Below, in pieces: positions 1 through 8,570 of a DNA stretch of 64,000 nt (position 1 is its first letter; the number at the start of each line of letters is the position of its first letter). A model generated the notes under the pieces. It was given only the letters and a program-made list of their open reading frames with translations. It searched no databases and was not told the DNA's origin. Both the position numbers and the translations under genes were made by a program. The DNA comes from Planomicrobium sp. CPCC 101110 (GTDB lineage Bacteria > Bacillota > Bacilli > Bacillales_A > Planococcaceae): contig NZ_VOHD01000008.1 of assembly GCF_007859395.1 (NCBI RefSeq), positions 62,001-126,000 on the forward strand. The letters are read 5' to 3'.

Positions 1-1047
1 TTGAATGATGAAGTGGTGCACTTTTATTTGAACGACCTCGAGATCGATATGGCGCGCGAAAGCGTGAGCCGTATAACGACACTTGGCAAACGTACAAATC
101 TGCATAGTCTGCTGAAGGCCAACTATGTGATTTTACGCCCAAACAACAAGAATATACCTGCCGGTTTTGAACAGGTGCTGGCCGGCGAAAATTTTGCGGT
201 TTTTGAAAACCGTTATCCGCTTCCGTTTGTCCGGGCCTCGCCACTTGCCTACAGTGAAAAGGAATTGGAGCAGGAACCGATTCTTCTGCGGGAGCATGCA
301 ATGCTCAAGGGTATCGTTTTAAACAATCCCAAAACCCCTGCCCCGCTTCCTCCTGCGCCTAAAAAGCTGGCGTACACTGCCGTAGAAAACAACGCAAGTT
401 TTGATGGAAGCATCCTTGACGTGACCGGCGACTCGGGCGGTCTGGATTTGGCATTGGATGAACCTGTACCGGAAGGAAGCGATCTGTATATATCGTTTCA
501 TTTGATCAACCAAAAGCCGGATGACGGGTTTACGCTTGAAGTCAATTCCTATAAAACTTCACGGAAATGGAGCGGCTCCGTCTATAAAACATACATTGAC
601 GATTTGACCATCCGCATTCCAGCCGATGATACAATCCGTATTCAAGTGCCCCGAGGAGTTTATGAATTGACGGAGTTGGAAATCTATGAAGAACCGTATG
701 AGGTGCTGCGCCAAGAAGTTGAACAGGCAACGCAAGAAACGAAAGCAGAATGGAATGGCAGCCGCCTCCATGCTGAGTATGCAGCCGCTGAGGAAGGCGA
801 TTTCCTTGTAATGCCGGTTCCCTATGAAATTGGATGGAGTGCGAAAGTGAACGGCAAGAACACAGATGTTCTGGAAGCAAATTACGCCTTCTCGGCAGTC
901 GCAGCTGAGGAGGGCTTCAACACAATCGAACTTACTTATCGGCCGCCTTATTTTTACCGTTCCCTTTTCGTTTCTCTCCTCTCGCTGGCAGCCGCGTTTT
1001 TCTGCATCCGAAAAGAAAAAAGGATTAGAAGGAAAAAAACTGGGTAA
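1..1047 (+). CDS. yfhO: YfhO-family membrane protein, C-terminal part (5' truncated by window)
   Basis: This is the last 348 codons of a larger gene; the frame is open from base 1, so the apparent TTG at position 1 is not a real start. The visible part is mostly an extracytoplasmic region with alternating beta-type segments, a late MPVPYEIGWSAKVNG motif and one membrane segment near residues 319-336, followed by a very basic tail. That C-terminal layout is typical of the YfhO family (Bacterial membrane protein YfhO), large multi-pass GT-C-like proteins. In Bacillus subtilis, YfhO works with the polyprenyl glycosyltransferase CsbB in glycosylating lipoteichoic acid. A GtrB/CsbB-like enzyme lies at about 5.9-6.9 kb here but is not adjacent. 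Family call is good; the exact role is inference. Confidence 0.8.
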   Translation: MNDEVVHFYLNDLEIDMARESVSRITTLGKRTNLHSLLKANYVILRPNNKNIPAGFEQVLAGENFAVFENRYPLPFVRASPLAYSEKELEQEPILLREHAMLKGIVLNNPKTPAPLPPAPKKLAYTAVENNASFDGSILDVTGDSGGLDLALDEPVPEGSDLYISFHLINQKPDDGFTLEVNSYKTSRKWSGSVYKTYIDDLTIRIPADDTIRIQVPRGVYELTELEIYEEPYEVLRQEVEQATQETKAEWNGSRLHAEYAAAEEGDFLVMPVPYEIGWSAKVNGKNTDVLEANYAFSAVAAEEGFNTIELTYRPPYFYRSLFVSLLSLAAAFFCIRKEKRIRRKKTG

Positions 1048-1095
1048 ACCGTTACTAGCAACTTCAGCAACTATCTTAAACCAGGAGGGAATCGC

Positions 1096-1317
1096 ATGGC
1101 AAAACAACTGGCTATCCATGAAACACTTGAAGTCCATGAGGTGCTTATTTTCAAAACAGCATGCCTCGCAAAAAACAAACTATTTGTTGACATGGTGCAA
1201 GACAAAAAACTGAAGGAAATTATCGAAGAAGATACCGAGTTATCCACAAAAGCGGTCAAAGACTTGCGTAAAATCCTAGCTGATGCCAGCAAACAATCGA
1301 GCGGGGAGGAAGCGTAA
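1096..1317 (+). CDS. Small CotF/YraG-like spore coat family protein
   Basis: A 73-residue helical protein with an AGGAGG site about 8 bases before the ATG. The N-terminal half (HETLEVHEVLIFKTACLAKNK) resembles the first helices of YraG/YraF-type spore coat proteins, small relatives of CotF. It is followed after one base by a second CotF-like gene, so the two are surely co-translated, and they may form a hetero-oligomer. Such proteins are coat components in sporulating Bacilli, but relatives occur in poorly sporulating genera, so a coat role is not proven. No signal peptide or membrane segment is visible. Confidence 0.7.
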   Translation: MAKQLAIHETLEVHEVLIFKTACLAKNKLFVDMVQDKKLKEIIEEDTELSTKAVKDLRKILADASKQSSGEEA

Positions 1318-1318
1318 T

Positions 1319-1639
1319 ATGACAAAAAAAGAAGAAGAAAAACAGTTGGAAAACGAACTGCAAAATGTGCCTGACGGTTTGATCGATGATATGGTCATTG
1401 CGACCGACCTGCTGGTGTCCGCAAAAGCCGGTGTCCGCAATCTTGCCGTGGCCATCACGGAAACCGCAACTCCAAGTGTAAAGAAGGTTTTGCGCCGTGA
1501 ATTGGACAACGCAATCGAGCTTCATGACAAGCTTGCCCAATACATGATCAAAAACGAAATGTACCATGCTTATGATATAGACGAGCAGCTCGAACACGAT
1601 CTTAAAAAAGCGGATACCGCACTTAAACTCAGCAAATAA
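1319..1639 (+). CDS. CotF-family spore coat protein
   Basis: A 106-residue helical protein. I start it at the ATG at 1319, preceded by GGGGAGGA, rather than at an upstream in-frame codon that would overlap the previous gene. The sequence DDMVIATDLLVSAKAG followed by a conserved region of VKKVLRRELDNAIELHDKL and a final YMIKNEMYHAYD segment matches the Coat_F domain (PF07875), in which paired helices carry conserved His and Asp/Glu residues. It lies one base downstream of another small coat-like gene and ends at a strong terminator. The role in this organism is uncertain. Confidence 0.8.
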   Translation: MTKKEEEKQLENELQNVPDGLIDDMVIATDLLVSAKAGVRNLAVAITETATPSVKKVLRRELDNAIELHDKLAQYMIKNEMYHAYDIDEQLEHDLKKADTALKLSK

Positions 1640-1650
1640 TCGTTAATCGA

Positions 1651-1694
1651 AAGAAGGCACCGGCAAATCTTCTTATTTGCCGGTGCCTTCTTTG
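1651..1694. terminator. Bidirectional intrinsic terminator between coat genes and lipA
   Basis: A perfect 18-bp inverted repeat (AAGAAGGCACCGGCAAAT and its complement) with a 6-base loop and A/T-rich flanks. It sits between convergent genes and can serve both strands. Confidence 0.9.
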
Positions 1695-1724
1695 GTTGAA
1701 GAAGTTTGGTGAATCCAGCTTCCT

Positions 1725-2669
1725 TTAAAATTCCGCACTTTCCAGCAGCTTCCCTTGCGACTCATAGTCTTTCATGTACTTGATCCGCCGCTGCGCAGAT
1801 GTCTCGCTGACCTGTTCGTCAGCGTGGTAAGAAGAACGCACCATGGGGCCGGCTTCACAATGCTTGAAACCTTTTTCAAGAGCAATTTTCTTCAGTTCCG
1901 CGAACTCATCCGGGTGGTAATACCGGACGACATCCAAATGTTTTTTTGTCGGCTGCAAGTACTGGCCGATTGCCATGATGTCCACGTTATGTGCAAGCAA
2001 ATCGTCCATCGCTTCCAAAATTTCCTCTTTCGTTTCTCCGAGGCCCACCATGATACTTGATTTTGTCGGAACATGAGGGGCAATTTCTTTTACGCGTTCC
2101 AGCAGCTTCAGCGACCGGTCATACATTGCGACAGCCCGCACACGCTTCGTCAGGCGGCGGACGGTTTCAATATTGTGGTTGAAAATATCAGGCTCACTGC
2201 CCATTAATGTATGTAAGCTTTCGTAATCGCCTTTCATATCGGAAGGCAAGATTTCCACGGTGCAGCCGGGTACTCTCCGGCGGATGGCCCGGACAGTTTC
2301 AGCAAAAACGGCGGCACCGCCATCTTTCAAGTCATCTCTCGCCACGGCAGTAACCACCACATGCTTCAATCCCATAATTTCAGCAGATTCGGCGACGCGT
2401 TCCGGCTCCCCCCAGTCAAGTTCGTTCGGCAATCCCGTTTTGACCGCGCAAAAGCGGCATGCCCGTGTGCATGTGTCGCCTAATATCATGAACGTCGCTG
2501 TTTTCCGCACGCTCCAGCATTCATGGATATTCGGACATCTGGCTTCTTCGCAGACAGTATTCAATTTTTTCTCCCGCATCAGCTTTTTCAGTTCAGTATA
2601 GGATTCGTTGGTGTTCAACTTGACTTTGAGCCATTCAGGTTTGCGCACGTATTCCTTGTTCCTTGTCAT
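1725..2669 (-). CDS. lipA: Lipoyl synthase LipA
   Basis: Radical SAM enzyme that inserts two sulfurs into the octanoyl chain carried by lipoyl domains of GcvH and 2-oxoacid dehydrogenases. The 314-residue protein shows both cluster motifs: the auxiliary cysteines C40, C45 and C51 (CX4CX5C) and the radical SAM CX3CX2C at C67, C71 and C74, followed by the SAM-binding region. I chose the ATG at 2669 because it overlaps the stop of the upstream lipM gene as ATGA and has a GGAAG site; a longer in-frame start would lie deep inside lipM. Length fits the family (about 300-320). It forms a two-gene operon with lipM, so octanoyl transfer and sulfur insertion are translationally coupled. Confidence 0.97.
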   Translation of the reverse strand: MTRNKEYVRKPEWLKVKLNTNESYTELKKLMREKKLNTVCEEARCPNIHECWSVRKTATFMILGDTCTRACRFCAVKTGLPNELDWGEPERVAESAEIMGLKHVVVTAVARDDLKDGGAAVFAETVRAIRRRVPGCTVEILPSDMKGDYESLHTLMGSEPDIFNHNIETVRRLTKRVRAVAMYDRSLKLLERVKEIAPHVPTKSSIMVGLGETKEEILEAMDDLLAHNVDIMAIGQYLQPTKKHLDVVRYYHPDEFAELKKIALEKGFKHCEAGPMVRSSYHADEQVSETSAQRRIKYMKDYESQGKLLESAEF

Positions 2670-3505
2670 GATTGCCGCACTTCCTTTCTTCCTCTTGAAT
2701 AGTTCCACTCTTCGCTTTTATACTTCTCTTCCAATTCCTGTGCCTCCGCCAGTAAAAGAGATGGCAGTTCAAACGGAATCAATTCAACATCCAGCCCTTG
2801 CTCAAAACCTTTCTTGAAGGCCGCTTTTGCCTCATCAAAACTGATGGGATGCGGCAAAACGTCATTTATGGCAACTGCACGGTTGCCGAATGCCTCCCTT
2901 GCCCGTTGTTTCACTTCTTCATTTGGGTATAAGAACAAATCAAACAATTTGTTTTCATCTATTTCGAGCGGGATTGACCCATGCTGAAGAATAACACCAC
3001 TTTTGCGTGTCTGGGCGCTTCCTGCCGCTTTCTTTCCATCGATCACCAATTCGTACCAAGAAGGTTCTTCAAAACAAACCGCCGACCCTTTTTTCGCCAT
3101 TTCGCTTTTCGGCATTGCAAATTCCGCTTTGATCCCAAGTTCCTTATAGCCTTCGAATAACCCTTTGGATAATACCAGATAAGCCTCCTTAACGGTTTTC
3201 GGCATATCCGGATGCTCTTCCGAAACTATGACGCTATACGTCAATTCGGAATCATGCAGCACCGCTTTGCCGCCAGTCTGTCTGCGCACAAGTTCAACTC
3301 CGTAGTTCCTGGCCCCTTCCAAATCGATCTGCCCATCCACTTTTTGAAAAAAACCGATTGAAATGCCGGCCGGCTTCCAACCATAAAAACGTAAAACCGG
3401 CGGTATCTTGCCCGCGCTGTGCCAATTCAGCAAAGCTTCATCAAGCGCCATATTAAATGCCGGCGAGCAATGGCCGGAATCCACCAAAAACCATGTATCT
3501 TTCAT
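2666..3505 (-). CDS. lipM: Octanoyl-[carrier] transferase LipM
   Basis: Cofactor transferase of the BPL/LplA/LipB superfamily that moves octanoate from acyl carrier protein to GcvH, the first step of lipoate synthesis in Bacillales. In the 279-residue protein I see the [11 protein letters not shown] substrate motif at residues 74-84 and the catalytic Cys at residue 144 in [13 protein letters not shown], followed by [12 protein letters not shown]. Cys in this place marks LipM rather than a lipoate ligase. The start at 3505 has a perfect AGGAGG at 8-10 bases; the longer frame would run into the terminator hairpin. The gene is preceded by a TPP riboswitch and terminator, so its expression should fall when thiamine pyrophosphate is plentiful. 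That arrangement is unusual for lip genes. Confidence 0.93.
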   Translation of the reverse strand: MKDTWFLVDSGHCSPAFNMALDEALLNWHSAGKIPPVLRFYGWKPAGISIGFFQKVDGQIDLEGARNYGVELVRRQTGGKAVLHDSELTYSVIVSEEHPDMPKTVKEAYLVLSKGLFEGYKELGIKAEFAMPKSEMAKKGSAVCFEEPSWYELVIDGKKAAGSAQTRKSGVILQHGSIPLEIDENKLFDLFLYPNEEVKQRAREAFGNRAVAINDVLPHPISFDEAKAAFKKGFEQGLDVELIPFELPSLLLAEAQELEEKYKSEEWNYSRGRKEVRQS

Positions 3506-3522
3506 TTTTTCCCTCCTTTTTG

Positions 3523-3560
3523 AAAATAAAAAGCGCCGCTTCCCATGGGGGAAGCGGCGC
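3523..3560 (-). terminator. Terminator (expression platform) between TPP riboswitch and lipM
   Basis: A 12-bp stem with arms GCGCCGCTTCCC and its complement and a 4-base loop, followed on the minus strand by a T-rich run. It lies just 3' of the TPP aptamer and just 5' of the lipM ribosome binding site, the expected position of a transcription attenuator. Confidence 0.85.
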
Positions 3561-3588
3561 ATGCAGTCGCAAAAAGAAGCATTCGCAC

Positions 3589-3676
3589 ACTACTTCCCTC
3601 CGCTGGCATGGTCCAGATCAGGTTCAAAGGGTCCGAGCAATGCCCGTCTCAGCCAATATGCGGCTCCCCTAGTAGT
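3589..3676 (-). promoter_or_regulatory. TPP (THI-box) riboswitch
   Basis: On the minus strand the conserved parts occur in order: P1 strand ACTACT, GGGGAGCC, GGCTGAGA, ACCC, then TGAACCTGATCTGG, ATGCCAGCG, AGGGA and the closing P1 strand AGTAGT. These are the hallmark blocks of the thiamine pyrophosphate aptamer, and the outer arms pair exactly. A terminator follows before lipM. I see no thiamine gene in the window, so the controlled genes are lipM and lipA. Confidence 0.95.
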
Positions 3677-3700
3677 CAACTTTTATTTTCAATTGTTAAA

Positions 3701-3729
3701 ATCTTATCACACTCTCCATATGAGAACAA
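3701..3729 (-). promoter_or_regulatory. Sigma-A promoter of the riboswitch-lipM-lipA transcript
   Basis: Minus-strand -35 TTGTTC, 17-bp spacer, -10 TAAGAT, placed about 25 bases before the aptamer. Position and spacing fit; the match is fair rather than perfect. Confidence 0.6.
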
Positions 3730-3786
3730 TAAACAGTAAGAAAATTGCTCCTTTTTATTCCATTTTACTTCCACACAACTCTTATC

Positions 3787-4716
3787 CTATTTTCGCAGGA
3801 TTTCTTCGATCTCATCCATCAGCTCGGATTCAATCCGTATTTCCGCAGCCGCTATATTTGACTGCACCTGCTCCGGCCTTTTGCCTCCCGGAATGACGGC
3901 ATCGATGCCAGGCTGTTCAAGCAGCCAGGCAAGCGCCAGATTGGAGACGCCTGTCCCTTTCTTGTCCGCGATCTTTTTCAACTGCTCCACTTTTTCGATG
4001 TAATCCCTGAAATTCCCTGACTGAAATAACGGCGAACTATTGCGCCAGTCCCCTTCTTCCAGCTGAAAATCTTTTGAGTATTCTCCACCAAGAATACCAT
4101 ATGCCAGCGGCCCGTATGCAACGACCGAAATATTGTTTTGAACGCAATACGGAAGCAAATCCGCTTCAATCTCCCTTTGGAACATATTGTATTGCAGCTG
4201 GACAGCAGAAATTTCAAGGCTGCTATTGGCTTCTTTCAACTGTTCGAGCGAAACGTTCGAAACACCGATCGCCTTGATCTTCCCTTCCTGTTTTAAACCG
4301 GACAGCTCGGCCACCGCTTCTCCAAGAGGCGTTTTTCCGTCTGGCCAGTGAATATAGTATAAATCCACATAATCCAGCTGAAGGCGCTTCAAGCTTTCTT
4401 CCAAGGCACCGCGCAGATAGGCCGGACTATTATCTTTTGTCCCGTTCCGCCAATCGCTTCCGCCTTTTGTGGCTATAACATACTGGTCCCGCCGATACTC
4501 CTTCAATACTTCACCGACCAATTCTTCCGAACGGCCTTCGCCGTAAACATCAGCCGTATCGACAAACGTGATGCCCTGATCCAATGCAGCGCGCACAAGA
4601 TTTTTCCCATCTTCTTCGTTCAAATCCTGATAAAGGTTGTGTCCTCCTACTGCATTCGTTCCGAGACCCAAGACAGAAATTTGAAAATCGGTTTTTTTCA
4701 TTGTTGAAAATTTCAT
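3787..4716 (-). CDS. Aldo/keto reductase
   Basis: A 309-residue cytoplasmic NAD(P)H-dependent oxidoreductase. The catalytic tetrad is visible: D53 and Y58 in FVDTADVYGEG, K84 in VIATKGG, and H123 in YIHWPD. The late region with IPGGKRPEQVQSN is the usual nucleotide-phosphate binding segment. It resembles the IolS/YqkF-type general aldo/keto reductases, so the natural substrate cannot be told. Start is supported by AAGGG about 9 bases upstream. It appears to be a single-gene unit, separated from the lip operon by the latter's promoter region. Confidence 0.92.
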   Translation of the reverse strand: MKFSTMKKTDFQISVLGLGTNAVGGHNLYQDLNEEDGKNLVRAALDQGITFVDTADVYGEGRSEELVGEVLKEYRRDQYVIATKGGSDWRNGTKDNSPAYLRGALEESLKRLQLDYVDLYYIHWPDGKTPLGEAVAELSGLKQEGKIKAIGVSNVSLEQLKEANSSLEISAVQLQYNMFQREIEADLLPYCVQNNISVVAYGPLAYGILGGEYSKDFQLEEGDWRNSSPLFQSGNFRDYIEKVEQLKKIADKKGTGVSNLALAWLLEQPGIDAVIPGGKRPEQVQSNIAAAEIRIESELMDEIEEILRK

Positions 4717-4915
4717 CTAAACACCCTTTCTTGTGGATTGAAGCGTTCAGGTAAGCCGGCCTGCTCCATCATCTCCCAAGAAAAACCGCCCGCTTATCCT
4801 ATCAGTAGTCTCTTTACCCTTTCCCCCCAAGTTTATGTCCACCCTCTAAAAATGATTAACTTCCTGATAAAGGGGAAATGCAGAAGAAATACCTTTTTTG
4901 AATGGAGGAAATGGA

Positions 4916-5203
4916 ATGGACAAATACACGACCCTGAACATCCTATACGCCGGAATTGCGGCGACCAGCATTTACCTATTGCTGCAAAATTACAAAAAAC
5001 AAAAAAATACGTATTGGATCTATAAAGACCATGATATTCGAAATAGCGCAGAAGTCGACCGCCGGGAAAGTCCAAATGCTGCCTATGACGACGCGGAAAT
5101 CGGACTTACGGAACTTGATGCCGCGTATCGCGCTGAATGGACGTCTATGGGCTATCCTCTCACCCACCGCGAACTTGAGGAAAATGACAATAAATACAGC
5201 TGA
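4916..5203 (+). CDS. Small unknown membrane-anchored protein
   Basis: I do not recognise this 95-residue protein. An N-terminal hydrophobic stretch (residues about 6-21, LNILYAGIAATSIYLLL) suggests one membrane anchor, followed by a soluble polar tail rich in Asp, Glu and Tyr. The ATG at 4916 has GGAGG 7-8 bases upstream, so I prefer it over an earlier in-frame ATG at 4898. It is a monocistronic gene that ends inside a strong bidirectional terminator. Confidence 0.65.
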   Translation: MDKYTTLNILYAGIAATSIYLLLQNYKKQKNTYWIYKDHDIRNSAEVDRRESPNAAYDDAEIGLTELDAAYRAEWTSMGYPLTHRELEENDNKYS

Positions 5204-5235
5204 AAGAGGAGCCGACACCGCTCCTCTTTCAGCTG
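5197..5235. terminator. Bidirectional terminator
   Basis: A 16-bp perfect stem (CAGCTGAAAGAGGAGC and its complement) with a 7-base loop between two convergent genes; the upstream stop codon is part of the stem. Confidence 0.85.
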
Positions 5236-5243
5236 TTCTGCTT

Positions 5244-5720
5244 TTACCAGGTATCTCCGCCTGAAGGAGGCGGCCAGGCTCCAGACATTCTCCGGACCAT
5301 GGCAACTTGGCCCGCATGATAAGTATTGTGGAGAGCGATTCCCATCAGCCATTCCGCTCGTGTTCTCCCTTTGCCAGCCGGACATTTTTCCATCAAATCT
5401 TTTGCCCCTTCCTGTTCGGCTTCCTGCAAGCTTTTCAAAAACCGTGAGACTGCGCCTTCCCATTCTTCCTGACTGGCTGGAGCCGATGAATCAGGCCATG
5501 ATTCCATGGCATGTTCCGGGCTTTCGGGCACTTCCCCCTTTAAGTAGGCCAACATGAAATCCTGCCAGTAAAGCATATGGTTCAGAAGCTCCCACACCGA
5601 ATGCGGGCAGTGCTCCCTCTTTTCACCAGCCAGCTGCCAGGCCAGGCCATCAAACACAGTTGCTGTATCAACATGCGCTCCTTTGCCATGCAAACCATTT
5701 TGAAAAAAGTTCTTGTCCAT
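5244..5720 (-). CDS. DinB-like / YfiT-type four-helix protein
   Basis: A 158-residue protein of the DinB/YfiT four-helix-bundle family, whose members bind a metal through three His residues. Candidates are H48 in SVWELLNHML and H131 and H135 in HNTYHAGQ, in the usual arrangement. Some relatives are bacillithiol-dependent S-transferases, but nothing here fixes the substrate. A strong GAGGAGG precedes the ATG. Single gene, convergent with its left neighbour. Confidence 0.85.
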   Translation of the reverse strand: MDKNFFQNGLHGKGAHVDTATVFDGLAWQLAGEKREHCPHSVWELLNHMLYWQDFMLAYLKGEVPESPEHAMESWPDSSAPASQEEWEGAVSRFLKSLQEAEQEGAKDLMEKCPAGKGRTRAEWLMGIALHNTYHAGQVAMVRRMSGAWPPPSGGDTW

Positions 5721-5852
5721 AGCAATCCTCCTCAGGCTTCCGGTTTTATCAAGCTGTTTCCAACGGAATCCGCTGAAAATGGTTCTCTGACCCTTCCCGA
5801 CAGCCAGTCAATAACCAGCGGATTCTTTCCTATTACCATTCAACGCACGTGC

Positions 5853-5896
5853 AAAAAAGCCTGCTTAGAAATCGCTCGATTTCTTAGGCAGGCTTT
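5853..5896 (-). terminator. Terminator of the glycosyltransferase gene
   Basis: An imperfect long stem (AGCCTGC pairing with GCAGGCT, plus AGAAAT/ATTTCT) with T-runs on both sides. The last codons of the glycosyltransferase form part of the stem. Confidence 0.75.
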
Positions 5897-6875
5897 TTCT
5901 GTTCAATTGTATGACTGATTTGTTTTCCATCCGTTTGTTGGCATGTGCACGGGAGTAATATTCCTGGACCAAGTAAACGGGTCTGCCTTTTGTTTCTTGA
6001 AAAACTTTTCCCAAGTATTCGCCGATAATGCCCAGCGACAACAATTGGATGCCCCCAAGAAATAAAATGACCGCCATCAATGATGGATAGCCAGGAACAG
6101 AATCATTGAAAAGAAGAGTCCGGACTAATATGAACAGCATATAAAGAAATGCGCAAAGCGAAACCGCCATTCCCATGAATGAGGATACGCGCAGCGGTGC
6201 AATTGTCGATGCCGTGATGCCATCGATAGCCAAATTGAACAATTTCGGATAGTTCCATTTTGTTTTCCCGGCCACCCTCGCCTCCCTGTCGAATAATATC
6301 TCTTTCTTGTTATAGCCGATCCAGCTGAACATCGCTTTCGTGTAGCGCTGCGTTTCCCGAATCTGGTTCAGCGCTTCAATACATTTGCGGTCAAGCAGCC
6401 GGAAATCGCCAGTATTGCTTTGGACAGGAATGGATGACAATTTCCCCAGCAAATTGTAATAGGATTCGGATGACCATTTTTTGAACCATGTCTCTCCCGC
6501 CCTGCTTCTCCGTCTCGCAAAAACATCATCATAGCCTTGTTCCCAGTAATGGAGCATCTGCGGGATCAATTCCGGAGGATCCTGCAGGTCCGCATCCAGA
6601 ATGATGACCGCATCTCCACGTACATGGTCAAAACCGGCGAGCATGGCAATCTCCTTTCCGAAATTCCGGGACAAGTTGATGTAAGAAATTTCCGGATGGA
6701 ACATCGACATCCCTTTCAGCATTTCCAGTGTACGGTCAGTACTCCCATCATTGACGAACAAATACTCGAAGCGATATTGCGGAATTTGGGATGTCACTTG
6801 TTTCAACCGCTCCAAAAGGACCGAAAGCACCTCCTCTTCATTATACGCGGGAATAAGTATGGTTATTAGCTTCAT
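5865..6875 (-). CDS. GtrB/CsbB-like polyprenyl-phosphate glycosyltransferase (GT2)
   Basis: A 336-residue GT-A enzyme followed by two membrane helices (about 230-252 and 263-290), the layout of GtrB, CsbB and DPM1-like enzymes that load a sugar onto undecaprenyl phosphate at the inner membrane face. Visible motifs are the N-terminal ILIPAYNEE, VNDGSTD and the metal-binding DAD at residues 94-96 in ILDADLQDPPE, then GDFRLLDR. The gene is divergent from a GtrII-like multi-pass protein (7021-8562) that could receive the lipid-linked sugar outside, and a YfhO-type protein lies at the window start. The donor sugar is unknown. Confidence 0.9.
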   Translation of the reverse strand: MKLITILIPAYNEEEVLSVLLERLKQVTSQIPQYRFEYLFVNDGSTDRTLEMLKGMSMFHPEISYINLSRNFGKEIAMLAGFDHVRGDAVIILDADLQDPPELIPQMLHYWEQGYDDVFARRRSRAGETWFKKWSSESYYNLLGKLSSIPVQSNTGDFRLLDRKCIEALNQIRETQRYTKAMFSWIGYNKKEILFDREARVAGKTKWNYPKLFNLAIDGITASTIAPLRVSSFMGMAVSLCAFLYMLFILVRTLLFNDSVPGYPSLMAVILFLGGIQLLSLGIIGEYLGKVFQETKGRPVYLVQEYYSRAHANKRMENKSVIQLNRKSLPKKSSDF

Positions 6876-6939
6876 TCTCCGTCACACCTTTCACGTCATC
6901 ATGTCTTCTCTAGGTGGAATCATGGTTTAGGGGCTTGCT

Positions 6940-6967
6940 TTGAAATCAGGGGTGGCTATGCTATACT
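6940..6967 (+). promoter_or_regulatory. Sigma-A promoter of the GtrII-like gene
   Basis: TTGAAA, 16-bp spacer, TATACT with an extended -10 TGC directly before it, about 50 bases upstream of the start codon. Confidence 0.6.
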
Positions 6968-7020
6968 TTCGATAGTTTTTCCCCTTATACCAAGTGAAAT
7001 TTACAAGGAAGGAGCAGCCC

Positions 7021-8562
7021 ATGCCAGAACAGTTACTATCCAAATGGATTCAACACATCAAACCCCACTGGAAAACGGCTTTTCTTTCCACAGTGGTTAT
7101 CGGTTTCTTGACGCATATGTATATATTTACGAATGCGATTCCAAACCACGACAGCCTGATCAATATATACACTCCTCAATTCAATTTTAATCTTGGCCGC
7201 TTTTATCTATCCCCGTTCAGCGGAATCAGCTCTTATTTCGATTTGCCATGGATCAACGGGCTTCTGTCTATTTTCTACTTGGCAGTATTTGCTGCCATGA
7301 TTGCCGAACTGCTGGATTTGAAAAAGGCCCTTTCCATCATTTTAACTTCGGGCCTAATTGTCGCTTTCCCGGCAATAAGTGCCATTTTTTCGTATATGTT
7401 CACAGCAGACGGCTATATGGCAGGTTTTTTGCTTACCGCATCCGCTTTGCTTCTTACAAAAAAATACAGTTACGGCTTTTTGCCCGGCTCGCTGCTGTTT
7501 TATTTCGCGGTAGGAATCTACCAAGTCAATTTACCGTTGCTTTTAACATTGACTACCCTTTTCTTGATTAGTGAAATCCTTTATAAAGGGATATCACTAA
7601 GAAAATTTTTTACATACGCCTTTCGTTTTTTTGCATTAACTGCCATCGGCATGGCGCTTTACGCCATTACTTTCACGCTTTACCGGAATTTCTTCGCAGG
7701 CGAGGTGAGAGATTATCAAGGGCTGAATGAAGTAGGCAGCGCATTCAGTTTATGGGACCCCATCATCCGGGTCCGAAATGCCTTTTCACACTTTTTCTTC
7801 CGCGGCTTTGCCCCGGACATGCCGGCCAATTTGTTTGAAGTTGCCAACGTAGCCGTTTTTGCGCTGCTCCTGCTGGGATTTGCGATGTTCATCAGGCAGC
7901 GCAACCAAGCTGTAGCAAAACCGATGGCTGCCATTGCAGCTGTTTTAATCTTAAGCCTGCCTTTTTCTGCTTACAGCCTTTATTTTGTTTCGCCTGGCGT
8001 GAATTATCATATGCTGATGATGCTGCCGCTCGTTCCAATCTATTTGCTGCCTGTTCTTTTCTATGACAATCTCGCAGCTGCAACCCCGAAAACAAAGCTG
8101 TTTTCCTGGGCGACCGTACTGGCAACAGCACTTGTTGTCTTCAATTTCGCCTTGATTGCGAATATCTCGTATTTCAATATGAATTTGAAATACGAAAAAT
8201 CGGTTGCGGCAGTCAATCGCATCGCCAATCGCATGGAACAGACAAGCGGCTACGAAAACGCCAGTAAGCTGGCAGTATTCGGGGAAATCTCCATGGAATC
8301 CAAAATGGCAACTGAGTATGTGCCTGAAAGCATTCCCCGTATGACAGGAGCGCTTGGAGATACGTTCTTGAGGTTCCCGAGCCATTATCAGTACATGATG
8401 GAAAATTTGTATGGCATCTCATTCGAGTTGGTGACTCCCCAGGAATACGAAAGCATCCTGGAAAGCAGTGCCTATGCAGATATGGACAGCTGGCCCGCCG
8501 CTGACTCGGTCCGGATAATCGACGATACGGTCATCATCAAGTTAAGTGAAGAACCCGAATAA
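7021..8562 (+). CDS. GtrII-like multi-pass glucosyltransferase family protein
   Basis: A 513-residue polytopic membrane protein with about ten or more hydrophobic segments and a C-terminal soluble domain of about 110 residues. The early NHDSL and GRFYLSPF segments after the first membrane helix match the GtrII family (PF14264), GT-C-like enzymes that transfer sugar from bactoprenol phosphate to a surface polymer. I chose the ATG at 7021 because AAGGAAGGAG lies 6-7 bases upstream. Its divergent neighbour is a GtrB-like enzyme that would make the donor, so the pair is a plausible two-part system for decorating the wall or teichoic acid. The acceptor cannot be read from sequence. Confidence 0.8.
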   Translation: MPEQLLSKWIQHIKPHWKTAFLSTVVIGFLTHMYIFTNAIPNHDSLINIYTPQFNFNLGRFYLSPFSGISSYFDLPWINGLLSIFYLAVFAAMIAELLDLKKALSIILTSGLIVAFPAISAIFSYMFTADGYMAGFLLTASALLLTKKYSYGFLPGSLLFYFAVGIYQVNLPLLLTLTTLFLISEILYKGISLRKFFTYAFRFFALTAIGMALYAITFTLYRNFFAGEVRDYQGLNEVGSAFSLWDPIIRVRNAFSHFFFRGFAPDMPANLFEVANVAVFALLLLGFAMFIRQRNQAVAKPMAAIAAVLILSLPFSAYSLYFVSPGVNYHMLMMLPLVPIYLLPVLFYDNLAAATPKTKLFSWATVLATALVVFNFALIANISYFNMNLKYEKSVAAVNRIANRMEQTSGYENASKLAVFGEISMESKMATEYVPESIPRMTGALGDTFLRFPSHYQYMMENLYGISFELVTPQEYESILESSAYADMDSWPAADSVRIIDDTVIIKLSEEPE

Positions 8563-8570
8563 TCCATTTG

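Noticed and set aside
542-1137. Long minus-strand frames under the YfhO and coat genes
   Set aside because: They are shadows of well-supported plus-strand genes with proper ribosome binding sites.
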